Below are positions 36,724 through 46,888 of a stretch of DNA of 64,000 nucleotides, one piece after another (position 1 is the first letter of the stretch; every line of letters starts with the position of its first letter). The stretch spans positions 124,001-188,000 of the forward strand of contig NZ_JACFYF010000005.1 in the NCBI RefSeq assembly GCF_014050145.1. The letters run 5' to 3'. This DNA is from Vibrio marinisediminis. GTDB taxonomy: Bacteria; Pseudomonadota; Gammaproteobacteria; Enterobacterales; Vibrionaceae. The notes under the pieces were generated by a model. That model saw only the letters and a program-made list of their open reading frames with translations. It made no database searches and was not told the DNA's origin. A program made the position numbers and the translations under genes.

Positions 36724-37418
36724 AAGTACCACTTCAGCAAAAAGTTCCAGCTTTCATCTGACCAATGAATGGCACGTTTTTTTACTTCTTTTTCAAATGA
36801 ACGCTTTAGTCTATCGAGATTACCTTGCTTCCAGCTATCACCTGATTGTTGGAAGCATTTATCAAAATCAATAATCCAAATTTTCTCTTTCTCATCAATC
36901 AAAATATTGTGGATGTTCAAGTCAGTGTGGTTAACCTGCGCATCATGCATCTTCTTGATCTCTTGACCAATTTTTTTATACATTTCGGCAGGCAGTGGTT
37001 GCTCAACTAAGATTGAGACAAGATCACGTGCATTGGGGATTTTTTCACTCAATAGATCGGCTTTATAGCTAAAGCCTTGCTTCACTGCGCGCGCAGCAAT
37101 AGGTCTTGGGACGTTGACCCCTGCTTGAATGAGTAAATTAAGTAACTGAAATTCTTGGTAACTGCGCGTCTGCTCCCAGCCAGAAAATCGGTAACTGTCT
37201 TCAATCAATTTACCAAATAATCCACCGCGGCGATAATGGCGCAGCGCCGCTTCAATGGTTTTCGTCTGTACAAACCACGTTGTACCACGACCTTGCGCGC
37301 TACCAATGACTTTACCAGTTTTTTGCCAGAATTCAGGGTAAAACACCTGCTGAGGGTCTTCTTCTAGCAATGCTTCATCATACCAGATGGTCTGGTTATC
37401 TAACGGCAAAGTCTTCAT
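36720..37418 (-). CDS. kdkA: 3-deoxy-D-manno-octulosonic acid kinase
   Basis: I take the ATG at 37418 (232 residues); a TTG seven codons upstream is less likely. This kinase-like enzyme phosphorylates Kdo-lipid A. HTDLNIHNILID is the catalytic loop with the general-base Asp and IIDFDKCF the metal-binding Asp. The N-terminal half has GRGTTWFVQT and an RHYRRGGLFGKL segment conserved in KdkA. Gene stops converge with waaA and share the palindrome CTAG. Kdo phosphate takes the place of a second Kdo, matching the OpsX-type transferase next door. Confidence 0.93.
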   Translation of the reverse strand: MKTLPLDNQTIWYDEALLEEDPQQVFYPEFWQKTGKVIGSAQGRGTTWFVQTKTIEAALRHYRRGGLFGKLIEDSYRFSGWEQTRSYQEFQLLNLLIQAGVNVPRPIAARAVKQGFSYKADLLSEKIPNARDLVSILVEQPLPAEMYKKIGQEIKKMHDAQVNHTDLNIHNILIDEKEKIWIIDFDKCFQQSGDSWKQGNLDRLKRSFEKEVKKRAIHWSDESWNFLLKWYF

Positions 37419-37511
37419 GCTCGGCTTTCTCTCAATCAATGCAAGTTGTCATTTTACATTTATTGAACCTCTCTGCATAATCTTCGCTATTGCTTGCTAG
37501 AAGAAAAAACT

Positions 37512-38567
37512 ATGACGCTTTTTACTGCTCCCCCTAAGTCCATCTGCATCCTGCGCTTATCTGCGATTGGTGATGTGTGTAATACCGTTGCCGCGGTTCA
37601 GGCTATCCAGCGCCAGTGGCCAACAACCGAGATTGTATGGATCACTGGTAAGTTGGAGGCGCAGTTAATTGGTGATCTTGACGGTATTAAGGTGATTATT
37701 TTTGATAAAAAGCAGGGTTGGGCTGGCTATAAAACGCTTTGGTCTGAATTAAAAAGCTATCGCTTTGATGCACTACTTCATATGCAATATGCCTTTAGAG
37801 CAAGCATTGCCACATTGGGTATTAAAGCCAAATACAAACTGGGTTTTGACGCCGTTCGTAGCCAAGATTTCCAAACCCTATTTACCAATGTAAAAGTGCC
37901 ATCACCAGATTCAATGCATGTCCTTGAGGGCTTACTTGCTTTTGGTAACACGCTTGGCGTATCAGACATGTCACCACGCTGGCAGATAGATTATACCGAG
38001 CAAGATGCCCAATGGGCACAAGAGCAACTTGATGCCACTAAGCGCAATATCGTTATCGTGCCTGCCGCAAGCAAAGCCTACAAAAACTGGACAGCAGAAG
38101 GCTATACTGAGGTTATCAACCATGCTCACGCTTTGAATTGGAACGTGATATTAGCGGGTAGCCCAGCCCAAATCGAGATTGATTTAGCGGCTGATATTGA
38201 AAATAACTTATCCGAACCGGTAAGCAACTTGGTTGGCAAAAGCTCACTCAAACAGATGTTAGCGTTGTTAGATAAAGCCGATTTGGTGATCGCGCCAGAC
38301 ACCGGACCTGCTCACATGGCTAATGCGGTTAATACACCTGTAATTGGTTTGTATGCTCATCATAACCCGCAAAGAACGGGGCCTTACCAATATTGTCAGT
38401 ACGTCGTCTCCGCTTATGAAGAAGCAATCGTTGCTGAAACTGGCAAGCCATCAAGCGAGCTAAACTGGCGAGCGCGAGTGAAAGATAAAAACGCGATGCA
38501 ACGTATTAAAGCGCAGCAAGTCATTGCTATGTTTGATAAAGTGATTGCTGAACTGCACTTAAACTAA
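37512..38567 (+). CDS. opsX: Heptosyltransferase I, OpsX type (GT9)
   Basis: The start is the ATG at 37512 (351 residues) behind AGAAG; a TTG six codons upstream is rejected. KSICILRLSAIGDVCNTVAAV is the GT9 entry motif, VPAASKAYKNW the donor-domain start and IAPDTGPAHMANAVNTPVIGLY the ADP-heptose loop. The sequence fits the OpsX branch, which adds the first heptose to a phosphorylated Kdo in organisms with KdkA. It diverges from kdkA. Distinction from WaaC rests on context and my memory of the family. Confidence 0.82.
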   Translation: MTLFTAPPKSICILRLSAIGDVCNTVAAVQAIQRQWPTTEIVWITGKLEAQLIGDLDGIKVIIFDKKQGWAGYKTLWSELKSYRFDALLHMQYAFRASIATLGIKAKYKLGFDAVRSQDFQTLFTNVKVPSPDSMHVLEGLLAFGNTLGVSDMSPRWQIDYTEQDAQWAQEQLDATKRNIVIVPAASKAYKNWTAEGYTEVINHAHALNWNVILAGSPAQIEIDLAADIENNLSEPVSNLVGKSSLKQMLALLDKADLVIAPDTGPAHMANAVNTPVIGLYAHHNPQRTGPYQYCQYVVSAYEEAIVAETGKPSSELNWRARVKDKNAMQRIKAQQVIAMFDKVIAELHLN

Positions 38568-38638
38568 GCAGCTCTACCACGCTAACTAAATAGTGGCGAG
38601 CCAAGATAACCAAGCAAATTAAACTTAGAGGTATTGGA

Positions 38639-39424
38639 GTGAGTAAACCAACTATTGCCGTTGCTCTTATTGTCAAAAATGAAGCTCAACATCTGAAAGC
38701 GTGCCTAGATACCGTTCACGACTGGGTCGATGAGATTGTAGTGTTGGACTCTGGCAGTAGCGATAATACCGAAGAGATTGCTCGCGGCTACACAGACAAA
38801 TTCTATGTAAACCCTCAATGGCCAGGTTTTGGTCCTCAGCGCCAATTGGCTCAATCTTATGTCGAGTCAGACTATGTTTTGTGGCTAGATGCTGATGAAC
38901 GCGTTACTCCTGAATTAAAAGCAAGCATCTTAGAGGCTGTAGCAAACAACTCTACTAATACCATTTACCAAACAGCGCGATTGAGCTGGGTATTTGGGCG
39001 CTACATTAAACACTGCGGTTGGTATCCAGATCGCGTACTGCGCTTATACCCGACTAAGCTAACTCAATATAATGACTCGCTAGTTCATGAAAAAGTGGAA
39101 GTGAGCAAAGAGATGCAAGTGGCGAACTTAAAAGGTGATCTGATTCATTTCACCTATAACGATATGAACCACTACTTAGTGAAATCAGCAGGTTACGCAA
39201 AAGCGTGGGCAGAGCAGCGCGAGAAAAAAGGTAAGAAGAGCAGTATTTCTCAAGGCATCCTGCACGCCTTAGGCTGTTTTATTAAGATGTACATTGTCAA
39301 AGCTGGCTTCTTAGATGGAAAACAGGGCTTCTTGCTATCTATTCTTTCAGCGCACTCCACCTTTGTTAAATACGCAGACCTTTGGATTCGAACTGAAACC
39401 GAAAAAATGCCAGAAAAATTCTGA
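38639..39424 (+). CDS. Core glycosyltransferase family 2, WaaE/LgtF type
   Basis: A 261-residue GT2 enzyme starting at GTG (38639) with GAGG and GGA upstream. [37 protein letters not shown] and [14 protein letters not shown] are the nucleotide and D-x-D motifs, and [22 protein letters not shown] is characteristic of WaaE/KdtX/LgtF. Relatives add beta-1,4-glucose to heptose I. It follows the OpsX gene after 71 bp and ends with a strong terminator, so the two may form a transcript. Confidence 0.88.
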   Translation: MSKPTIAVALIVKNEAQHLKACLDTVHDWVDEIVVLDSGSSDNTEEIARGYTDKFYVNPQWPGFGPQRQLAQSYVESDYVLWLDADERVTPELKASILEAVANNSTNTIYQTARLSWVFGRYIKHCGWYPDRVLRLYPTKLTQYNDSLVHEKVEVSKEMQVANLKGDLIHFTYNDMNHYLVKSAGYAKAWAEQREKKGKKSSISQGILHALGCFIKMYIVKAGFLDGKQGFLLSILSAHSTFVKYADLWIRTETEKMPEKF

Positions 39425-39427
39425 TCA

Positions 39428-39456
39428 AAAAAGCAGCCTCAAATTGGCTGCTTTTT
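39428..39456. terminator. Rho-independent terminator, bidirectional
   Basis: Stem AAAAAGCAGCC / GGCTGCTTTTT with a seven-base loop directly after the WaaE-like gene. The T run serves the plus strand and the A run the converging GT9 gene on the minus strand. Confidence 0.9.
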
Positions 39457-39534
39457 CATTTCGGCTCCACTCACGCTCTATGCATTACATTGTATTGCAA
39501 CTTAAGTAATCACTGACATTATTAACTTAACCCA

Positions 39535-40569
39535 TTACTTTACCAATGGAGCAATCCACGGCTGAAGTTCGGATAAAACTGAAGTAATATCGACTCTCGA
39601 CATATCTTCTTGGCTCGATTTGTCATCCGCTTGAGGTGGACAAAAAGCAATATGATTACCCTCTGAGTTTATCGGTAACCAGCGCAATGGTGTTGCTGAG
39701 CGCTTACTTGGGAAGAAGCCAACAGTAGGAACATCAATTGCGGCAGCAATATGCAAAGGACCGGTTGAGCCGGCAATGAAGCAGCTCGCACACGCGATCG
39801 AGCGAGAGAAATCAACTAAGCCATCATTCTTGTCATACAACGCGGCGTTAATCTCTTTTTCAGCAAGTAACTGTTTTAACTCAGCAGCTTTTTCTTCCTC
39901 GCCAGGACCTGCGGTGAGTACCACTTCAAAGCGCCCCTCTATACCACTCACAAGTTCAGTGTATTGCGCTAAAGAGAGGTTATTTGCCGAGCCACCACTC
40001 CCCGCATGAACAAATAGCCATGGTTTTTCAACATCTAACTTAAGTTGCTGCGCGAGTTTTTCTCTTTGCTGAATAAGCTCATTGTCAGGGAAAGTCAGAT
40101 AAGGCGCATTGGGTTCAACCACCTCAACGTTGGTTTCATTTAAAAATGCGCGAATGAGATCGAGGTTATATTGATACTCAGGTTTTGCTGATTGAGAGCG
40201 CTTTTGCTTAATGCGTCGGTTATAGAAAATCTGCGCAAACTTGGTGGCAGGTGCAAGGCGATAAGGGATCTTTGCCTTCCAAACCAACTTAGCGTTATAA
40301 GTTGTTGAGAATAAATTGATAGAGGCATCAAACTGCTGCTGTTTTAGCGTTTCGACTAACTCTTGCTGCGTTTGTTTGTCGGCGCTTTTGGTTGTATCAA
40401 GAATAACGTCATCAATCCATGGGCAAAACTTCGCTAATGCTACGGTATAGTTCGGCACTAAGGCGGTAACATGACAATCTGGTAGCGACTGTTTCAACAT
40501 GGCGAAACTGGGCCAAGCCAGCATAAAATCTCCAATTTTGTCATTGCGAACTACCAATATTTTTTTCAT
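39535..40569 (-). CDS. Heptosyltransferase-family glycosyltransferase (GT9)
   Basis: A 344-residue GT9 protein. KKILVVRNDKIGDFMLAWPSF is the entry motif, LFVHAGSGGSANNLSLAQY the donor-domain start and FIAGSTGPLHIAAAIDVPTVGF the ADP-sugar loop. It is distinct from WaaF and OpsX in the same locus and may add a third heptose, as WaaQ-like or OrfH-like enzymes do. It is transcribed towards the terminator shared with the WaaE-like gene and divergently from coaD. Confidence 0.88.
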   Translation of the reverse strand: MKKILVVRNDKIGDFMLAWPSFAMLKQSLPDCHVTALVPNYTVALAKFCPWIDDVILDTTKSADKQTQQELVETLKQQQFDASINLFSTTYNAKLVWKAKIPYRLAPATKFAQIFYNRRIKQKRSQSAKPEYQYNLDLIRAFLNETNVEVVEPNAPYLTFPDNELIQQREKLAQQLKLDVEKPWLFVHAGSGGSANNLSLAQYTELVSGIEGRFEVVLTAGPGEEEKAAELKQLLAEKEINAALYDKNDGLVDFSRSIACASCFIAGSTGPLHIAAAIDVPTVGFFPSKRSATPLRWLPINSEGNHIAFCPPQADDKSSQEDMSRVDITSVLSELQPWIAPLVK

Positions 40570-40648
40570 TGCCTTTTCCTAAATTAACGCGCTGTCTCAA
40601 TGATAACGGCTTAGTTGGGTAAACGTCAGCCTTTTTGTTACTATATAA

Positions 40649-41170
<522 letters not shown>

Positions 41171-41205
41171 TGGCGAGCCTAAAGGCTCGCCAAAAACGTT
41201 AACGT

Positions 41206-42210
41206 TTAAACTTTAAAATAGTCTTTATACCAGTCAACGAATGCTTGCACACCTTCTCGAACATTAACTTGAGGCTTATAGCCTGTTGCTTTAAATAAGT
41301 CTGCCGTATCTGCATAAGTTGCATAAACATCACCAGGCTGCATTGGCATAAAGTTTTTCTTGGCTTCAATACCTAGTGAGGATTCCAAAGATTCAATATA
41401 ATCCATCAGCTTAACGGGACTACCATTACCAATGTTATAGACCTTATAAGGTGCCGAGCTCGTTGCTGGAGAACCCTGTTCGACAGTCCAATCAATATTC
41501 TTTTCAGGAATCACATCTTGAATTCGAACAATGCCTTCTACAATATCGTCGATGTAGGTAAAGTCACGTCTCATATCACCGTTATTATAAACATCGATTG
41601 AATCGCCTTTAATTATCGCATTAGTGAATTTAAACAATGCCATATCAGGTCGTCCCCACGGACCATACACAGTAAAGAAACGTAATCCCGTCGTTGGAAC
41701 GCCATAAAGATGCGAGTATGTATGTGCCATTAACTCATTAGATTTCTTAGTCGCTGCGTATAATGAAATCGGGTGATCAACTGAATCAGCCGTATCAAAT
41801 GGCATCTTCTGATTCAAACCATAGACAGAGCTAGACGATGCATAGACTAGGTGTTGAATCTTATGGTGTCTGCAACCTTCAAGGATGGTTAAATGTCCAA
41901 CAAGATTACTATCAGCATAAGCCATTGGGTTATCAATCGAATAACGAACACCAGCCTGAGCTGCTAGATGGATAACTCTATCAAATTTCTGTTCTGCAAA
42001 AAGACCTGCAATACCTTCACGATCAGCTAAATCCAACTCAATAAAGGTAAAGTGCTCATGTTCAATTCGTTTTAATCGGTCATGCTTAAGCGATACTTGG
42101 TAGTAATCATTTAAATTATCGATACCGACTACTTTATGCCCTAAAGCACATAAACGCTCAGAAACTGCAGATCCAATAAAACCAGCGGCCCCTGTTACCA
42201 AATATTTCAT
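41206..42210 (-). CDS. UDP-glucuronate 4-epimerase-type NAD-dependent epimerase
   Basis: I place the start at the ATG at 42210 (334 residues), where [20 protein letters not shown] begins; the longer frame lacks a reason. VVGIDNLNDYYQVSLKHDRL, LAAQAGVRYSIDNPMAY and YAATKKSNELMAHTYSHLYG (Tyr and Lys pair) are typical of bacterial UDP-GlcA 4-epimerases, which yield UDP-GalA. With ugd in the same window this gives a route glucose to GlcA to GalA for LPS. It sits between coaD and mutM, which adjoin in Vibrio cholerae as I recall. Confidence 0.85.
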   Translation of the reverse strand: MKYLVTGAAGFIGSAVSERLCALGHKVVGIDNLNDYYQVSLKHDRLKRIEHEHFTFIELDLADREGIAGLFAEQKFDRVIHLAAQAGVRYSIDNPMAYADSNLVGHLTILEGCRHHKIQHLVYASSSSVYGLNQKMPFDTADSVDHPISLYAATKKSNELMAHTYSHLYGVPTTGLRFFTVYGPWGRPDMALFKFTNAIIKGDSIDVYNNGDMRRDFTYIDDIVEGIVRIQDVIPEKNIDWTVEQGSPATSSAPYKVYNIGNGSPVKLMDYIESLESSLGIEAKKNFMPMQPGDVYATYADTADLFKATGYKPQVNVREGVQAFVDWYKDYFKV

Positions 42211-42311
42211 AGTCACACTCTCAAAAATTTGTTCCACTCCATTGTAGCGGACACATATTTGTTCCATCGAACTTTTTATTACTAAAAAACTAGCTTTTCA
42301 TTTTTAACACG

Positions 42312-43118
42312 CTATTTCTGACACTCCGAGCAAAAAAACGTATTTCGTTGTGCTATTTTCTGCTCTTCAATCGCTTCACCGCAGCTTAAGCACGCTTCTC
42401 CAGCTTTACCATACACTTGCAGTTCTTGAGCAAAGTAGCCCGGTTTGCCATCTGCTTGAGAAAAGTCTTTTAAAGTGGTGCCACCTTGCTTAATCGCCGT
42501 TGCCAATACGGTTTTAATTTCCGCAACAAGCTTACGCCACTCATCTAGAGTTAGACTTCCTGCCGGGCGAGTTGGGTGAATTCTGGCAGCAAACAAAGAT
42601 TCACTGGCGTAAATATTACCGACGCCGACAACAATTTTGTTATCCATAACAAATTGCTTAATGGTGACTCGCTTATTGACGGCTTTCTCTAGCATATACT
42701 CCGAATTAAACTCATCCGTCAGAGGCTCTGGTCCCATACGTCCTAAAACTGCGTGCGTACCATCTTCGCTCCATAGCCAAGCCCCAAATCGACGCGGGTC
42801 GTTGTAACGCAACACCTTGCCATTACTCAGTTTTAGATCAACGTGATCATGTTTGCCCGGAGCAATCTCCGCATCCAATACTCGCAAAGAGCCCGACATA
42901 CCTAAGTGAACAATGGCGCACCCTACATCCGTTTCTATCACTAAGTATTTAGCGCGGCGACGAATATTACGAATCACCAGCCCTTCCATCTGCTTTAACT
43001 CAAGCGGAATGTCCCAACGCAGTTTTGGGGTGCGAAATGTGAGCGTTTGAATCGTTTGTCCGACTAAATGAGGCGAAATGCCCATACGACTAACTTCAAC
43101 TTCAGGTAATTCAGGCAC
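42312..43118 (-). CDS. mutM: Formamidopyrimidine-DNA glycosylase
   Basis: A 268-residue bifunctional glycosylase/AP lyase that removes 8-oxoguanine. After Met cleavage the catalytic Pro and Glu of [13 protein letters not shown] are at the N terminus. [20 protein letters not shown] contains the helix-two-turn-helix, and the C-terminal zinc finger has its four cysteines in CLSCGE and FFCSEC. Usual length. It lies 11 bp after the small membrane-anchored gene in the same direction. Confidence 0.97.
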   Translation of the reverse strand: MPELPEVEVSRMGISPHLVGQTIQTLTFRTPKLRWDIPLELKQMEGLVIRNIRRRAKYLVIETDVGCAIVHLGMSGSLRVLDAEIAPGKHDHVDLKLSNGKVLRYNDPRRFGAWLWSEDGTHAVLGRMGPEPLTDEFNSEYMLEKAVNKRVTIKQFVMDNKIVVGVGNIYASESLFAARIHPTRPAGSLTLDEWRKLVAEIKTVLATAIKQGGTTLKDFSQADGKPGYFAQELQVYGKAGEACLSCGEAIEEQKIAQRNTFFCSECQK

Positions 43119-43129
43119 ACGACTCTCCT

Positions 43130-43627
43130 TTAATTGCTGTGGGATGAAGACACTTCAGGGAATAGATAACTCTTATCTACCGTCACCGCGATCCACTTAT
43201 CTTGCCAATTTTTGAGTAACCAAAACTGCGGTAATTGATAAAAAGTGATCCTTTGCGGCTCTTCCTGATCGAGATACCACGCCTCAATTGAACTGGGTGA
43301 TGACAAATTAGCTTTGAGTGATTGGTATTGCTCGTCTGAAATTTCAGTACCAACAAGCGAGATCCATCGCTGTGCCAGATCTTTAGGCTCAATTGATGAA
43401 GGTGTACTGAGTATCCAATTTTGCTGCTGGTAAGTTAATGACCACTTACTGCTATAGAGCGATTTTAATTGCTGACTAGGGTCGAGCAGATAAGAGTGTT
43501 CACTCTCTGGTGGCGCATCGATAAGATAATTTTTGATAAGCGTTGGCAGGTTAAGCAGCAGCATAAAAGCCACTACTCCAAGAATAAGGAGGTTGTTCCA
43601 ACGACGGCGACGGGAGGTCGATTGCAT
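43130..43627 (-). CDS. Conserved hypothetical protein with one N-terminal membrane helix
   Basis: A 165-residue protein of unknown function. A basic start ([11 protein letters not shown]) and a hydrophobic stretch at about residues 13-31 predict a single inner-membrane anchor with the remaining ~130 residues, rich in Gln, Ser and Trp, in the periplasm. It has no catalytic motif that I can recognise. It sits between rpmG and mutM, and its position just before mutM suggests co-transcription. Confidence 0.7.
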   Translation of the reverse strand: MQSTSRRRRWNNLLILGVVAFMLLLNLPTLIKNYLIDAPPESEHSYLLDPSQQLKSLYSSKWSLTYQQQNWILSTPSSIEPKDLAQRWISLVGTEISDEQYQSLKANLSSPSSIEAWYLDQEEPQRITFYQLPQFWLLKNWQDKWIAVTVDKSYLFPEVSSSHSN

Positions 43628-43680
43628 ACTTCAATCCTAAATTAGCTATCTAGCTGAAGTATATGGGAGTTTTAGATAAT

Positions 43681-43710
43681 AAAAAACCCAACTAAAAAGT
43701 TGGGTTTTTT
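43681..43710. terminator. Rho-independent terminator after rpmG
   Basis: Stem AAAAAACCCAACT / AGTTGGGTTTTTT with an AAAA loop. On the minus strand it follows rpmG and precedes the hypothetical gene by about 55 bases, so it ends most of the rpmB-rpmG transcript. Confidence 0.92.
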
Positions 43711-43750
43711 CGATTCATACTTCTATTAAGAAGCAACAAAGAAAAATCAA

Positions 43751-43921
43751 TTACTTGATTTTAGCTTCTTTGTACATAACGTGTTGACGAACTACAGGAT
43801 CAAATTTCTTGATCTCGAATTTGCCAGGCATGTTACGTTTGTTCTTGTCAGTTGTGTAGAAGTGACCAGTATCTGCAGAAGATACTAGACGAATTTTCTC
43901 ACGAACGCCTTTCTTTGCCAT
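43751..43921 (-). CDS. rpmG: 50S ribosomal protein L33
   Basis: A 56-residue protein: [20 protein letters not shown] at the start, then the [10 protein letters not shown] segment conserved in bacterial L33 and a KEAKIK tail. It has no cysteines, so it is the zinc-free form. It lies 14 bp downstream of rpmB in the usual rpmB-rpmG order. Confidence 0.97.
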   Translation of the reverse strand: MAKKGVREKIRLVSSADTGHFYTTDKNKRNMPGKFEIKKFDPVVRQHVMYKEAKIK

Positions 43922-43935
43922 TTGCCTATTTCCTC

Positions 43936-44172
43936 TTAAACGTTTTCGCCACGTGCACGAATGTCAACAAGAACAGCATCGATGCCTTTCTTATCAATAA
44001 TGCGCATACCTTTTGCAGTAAGGCGTAGTTTAACAAAACGTTTTTCGCTCTCTACCCAGAAACGATGAGTTTGTAGGTTCGGCAGAAAACGACGCTTAGT
44101 AGCATTTCGTGCGTGTGAACGGTTGTTACCCGTTACTGGACGCTTACCAGTTACTTGGCATACTCGTGACAT
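43936..44172 (-). CDS. rpmB: 50S ribosomal protein L28
   Basis: A 78-residue ribosomal protein with the canonical [17 protein letters not shown] start, [17 protein letters not shown] and a [16 protein letters not shown]-terminal half. It is the first gene of the rpmB-rpmG operon, behind a near-consensus promoter and a leader with a long hairpin. Confidence 0.98.
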   Translation of the reverse strand: MSRVCQVTGKRPVTGNNRSHARNATKRRFLPNLQTHRFWVESEKRFVKLRLTAKGMRIIDKKGIDAVLVDIRARGENV

Positions 44173-44222
44173 ATAATGTCTTCTCCAAAATCGTTTCAGC
44201 TCGATATCAACCTTGGTGGCCG

Positions 44223-44257
44223 AACCTCTTCTATTTCTAAACAGAAGGATAGAGGTT
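44223..44257 (-). promoter_or_regulatory. Leader hairpin in rpmB 5' UTR
   Basis: AACCTCT (44223-44229) pairs with AGAGGTT (44251-44257), and TTTCT with AGAA closer to the loop. It lies in the predicted 130-base leader of rpmB-rpmG, without a T run, so regulation or RNA stability is more likely than termination. Confidence 0.5.
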
Positions 44258-44302
44258 TAGATCCGCTATAGAAAGTCTATACAAGGCTATCAAAGGTCGC
44301 GC

Positions 44303-44331
44303 ATTATACTAACTTGATTAGCATTGCTCAA
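44303..44331 (-). promoter_or_regulatory. Sigma70 promoter of rpmB-rpmG with GC-rich discriminator
   Basis: On the minus strand TTGAGC (44331-44326) and TATAAT (44308-44303) are separated by exactly 17 bases. GCGCGACC follows the -10, a GC-rich discriminator as found at stringently controlled ribosomal promoters. This is the strongest promoter match seen in the window. Confidence 0.85.
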
Positions 44332-44452
44332 GACCCGAACAGATCCTTTTTACAAATTTCAGTGATCTTTTTTTAAGCAGAGCTGAATTTAGTCTAAAAA
44401 ATGTCGGGGGATTGTACTCAGAATTCACCAAACTCACAACTAAAATTGTGAT

Positions 44453-45127
44453 TCAAATCCAACCACGTTCGGCAAATGAAATTACTTCTCCATCTCCCAC
44501 CACAAAATGGTCGAGAATTCGTATCTCAACCAACGCCAGCGCATCACATAATCGTCGTGTTATGCGTCGGTCCGATTGGCTAGGCTCCGCAATGCCTGAA
44601 GGGTGGTTATGCGCCAGTATTAACGCGGCAGCATTGTGCTCTAAAGCGCGCTTAACTACCTCTCTTGGGTAGACCGACGCGGAATCAATCGTGCCTTCAA
44701 ACATCACTTCAGAACTGATCACTCGGTGTTGATTATCCAAAAACAGAATATAGAAAGCTTCACGCTGGCGATCACGCAATAAACTAGAGAGATATAATTT
44801 TGTCTGCTGTGGGCTGGTTAACGCCTCTCCACGCTGTAAAGTTTCACTTAAATAGCGCTGCGACATCTCTAAACATGCCTGCAATTGCACATAAGTTGCT
44901 TTGCCTAAACCTTTATGGGTACAAAACTCCATCTCAGACGCCGCAAAAAGATTTCTCAGAGATCCAAAGTCCGCAATTAAAAACTCGGCTAGCTGCAAGA
45001 CATTCATCCCTTGCGTGCCAGTGCGTAGAAATATCGCGAGCAGTTCAACATCATTCAACGAATGAGGTCCATGAGAAAGTAACTTTTCTCTTGGCATCAA
45101 TGCATCTGGTAAGTTTTTTATCCCCAT
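44453..45127 (-). CDS. radC: RadC-family protein (JAB/MPN domain)
   Basis: A 224-residue protein. The N-terminal ~90 residues have a helix-hairpin-helix region ([20 protein letters not shown]). The C-terminal MPN/JAB domain has the metalloprotease-like [18 protein letters not shown] motif with H-x-H-P-S-G and a trailing Asp. Historically called a DNA repair protein, its true activity is unsettled. It is a stand-alone gene, divergent from coaBC. Confidence 0.94.
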   Translation of the reverse strand: MGIKNLPDALMPREKLLSHGPHSLNDVELLAIFLRTGTQGMNVLQLAEFLIADFGSLRNLFAASEMEFCTHKGLGKATYVQLQACLEMSQRYLSETLQRGEALTSPQQTKLYLSSLLRDRQREAFYILFLDNQHRVISSEVMFEGTIDSASVYPREVVKRALEHNAAALILAHNHPSGIAEPSQSDRRITRRLCDALALVEIRILDHFVVGDGEVISFAERGWI

Positions 45128-45467
45128 TGCAGCTCTCTGTTAAAAAAGACACCCTTATTGGACAAAATAAAAGTGCGAAGCCGAAATCGACTTTCACTTT
45201 TCTCACTCAACTTAACAATGCTATGTAACTGTCAAACTCATCATTGATTGGGATCTTCTATCGCACCACTCTATTTCGAACAAACCAAGTTCAAGCAACC
45301 AAGCTTCTTAAATTCGCCTCAAACCTGTGCAGCAACCAATCAAGACCTGAATATTTTTACGACTAATCTTCACTTATTTGATTGAGATTCATATCTGGCG
45401 AGACAAGCAAAGTTAATACAAAGACGGGTTGTGATATTATCTGCCGCAATATTTTGGAGAAATAACA
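45128..45467. other. 340 bp divergent intergenic region radC/coaBC
   Basis: I see no gene here. TGATATTAT (45432-45440), an extended -10 without a clear -35, lies about 30 bases before the coaBC start and is the best promoter candidate. Nothing else stands out. Confidence 0.4.
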
Positions 45468-46667
45468 ATGCAAACACTCGCAGGTAAAAAGATTTTACTC
45501 GGCATTAGCGGTGGTATTGCCGCGTACAAATGTGCTGAATTGACTCGTCGTTTAATTGAACGAGGCGCTCAGGTTCAAGTTGTCATGACCAAGGCAGCAA
45601 AAGAGTTCATTACCCCACTCACCATGCAAGCGGTTTCCGGGCGCACAGTCTCCCATAGCTTGCTTGATCCTGCGGCAGAAGCTTCTATGGGTCATATTGA
45701 ACTGGCTAAATGGGCAGATTTAGTTTTACTGGCACCTGCGACTGCCGATTTAATTGCACGCGTAGCAGCTGGCATGGGTAATGACTTACTCTCTACGTTA
45801 GTACTTGCTAGCGACGCACCGATTGCAGTTTCTCCAGCAATGAATCAGCAAATGTATTGCAACCAAGCAACTCAAGAAAATATCGCCACGCTTAAGCGTC
45901 GTGGTATGCACATTTGGGGTCCCGCGGCAGGCGAGCAAGCCTGTGGTGATGTTGGTCCTGGTCGCATGCTTGAACCAATGCAGCTTGTGGCGCTGTGTGA
46001 GCAGTTTTGGGGTGAAAAGCCGCTACAAGGTAAATCCATCTTAATCAGCGCAGGTCCAACTCGTGAAGCGATTGATCCAGTGCGCTACATCAGCAATCAC
46101 AGTTCAGGAAAAATGGGCTTCGCGCTTGCGCAAGCGGCTCACTCACTTGGTGCTAACGTCAAGTTAGTCAGTGGTCCGGTATCACTGGCGACGCCTCAAG
46201 GTTGTGAGCGAGTCGATGTAGAAAGCGCACTCGAAATGCACCAAGCGGTGATGGATAACGCCAGTCAGCATGATGTTTTTATCAGCTGCGCTGCAGTGGC
46301 AGACTACCGCCCAGAGACGGTTGCCGACAATAAACTGAAAAAGACCGACGATAGTGATGCGATGACCGTCACCATGGTCAAAAACCCAGATATCGTGGCA
46401 TCTGTCGCGGCAATGACGGAAAACCGACCGTTTACCGTTGGCTTTGCCGCAGAAACACAGAATGTAAAACAATATGCGCTGAGCAAGTTAACCCGTAAAA
46501 ACCTCGACATGATCTGTGCGAATGATGTCTCGCAGCAAGGTCAAGGGTTTAATAGTAACGATAATGCGATTACCGTATACTGGCAAGAAGGTGAGCAGTC
46601 ACTCACTCTTGCCTCAAAACAACAAATTGCACAACAAATTCTGCAGATTATTGCTGACAAGCTGTAA
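45468..46667 (+). CDS. coaBC: Bifunctional phosphopantothenoylcysteine decarboxylase / phosphopantothenate-cysteine ligase
   Basis: A 399-residue two-domain enzyme for two steps of CoA synthesis. The N-terminal flavodomain has [18 protein letters not shown], the catalytic His in [12 protein letters not shown], the SPAMNQQM segment with its Asn, and the substrate-lid Cys in [13 protein letters not shown]. The ligase half begins near residue 190 ([20 protein letters not shown]) and carries the DNKLKK lysine used for acyl-CMP formation. Usual length. Confidence 0.97.
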   Translation: MQTLAGKKILLGISGGIAAYKCAELTRRLIERGAQVQVVMTKAAKEFITPLTMQAVSGRTVSHSLLDPAAEASMGHIELAKWADLVLLAPATADLIARVAAGMGNDLLSTLVLASDAPIAVSPAMNQQMYCNQATQENIATLKRRGMHIWGPAAGEQACGDVGPGRMLEPMQLVALCEQFWGEKPLQGKSILISAGPTREAIDPVRYISNHSSGKMGFALAQAAHSLGANVKLVSGPVSLATPQGCERVDVESALEMHQAVMDNASQHDVFISCAAVADYRPETVADNKLKKTDDSDAMTVTMVKNPDIVASVAAMTENRPFTVGFAAETQNVKQYALSKLTRKNLDMICANDVSQQGQGFNSNDNAITVYWQEGEQSLTLASKQQIAQQILQIIADKL

Positions 46668-46690
46668 TCTAGAGTTCTTATTTTTTGAGC

Positions 46691-46817
46691 TATACCCGTC
46701 CTACTTGAAGTTGCAGCGGTGTTGACCGGCACTCTCAAACCTCATCACATAGCGCATCTATGCTCAGAGGCTTTGTTCGCTTGTCACCTACCTGCATCTC
46801 TAAGTTGTTTGGGTATA
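46691..46817. repeat. 127 bp intergenic palindromic repeat with TATACCC/GGGTATA ends
   Basis: The element begins TATACCC (46691-46697) and ends GGGTATA (46811-46817). Its outer arms also match loosely further in (ACTTGAAGTTGCAG against CTGCATCTCTAAGT). It lies between coaBC and slmA and has the size and layout of the small palindromic repeats common in Vibrio intergenic regions; I cannot count copies elsewhere. Confidence 0.65.
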
Positions 46818-46888
46818 ATTACCCTGCCTTTTTTATAAGGTGGGGAAAACATTTCTTTGCTAAAAAGTGGTAACAAAAGGAAGCGTTC

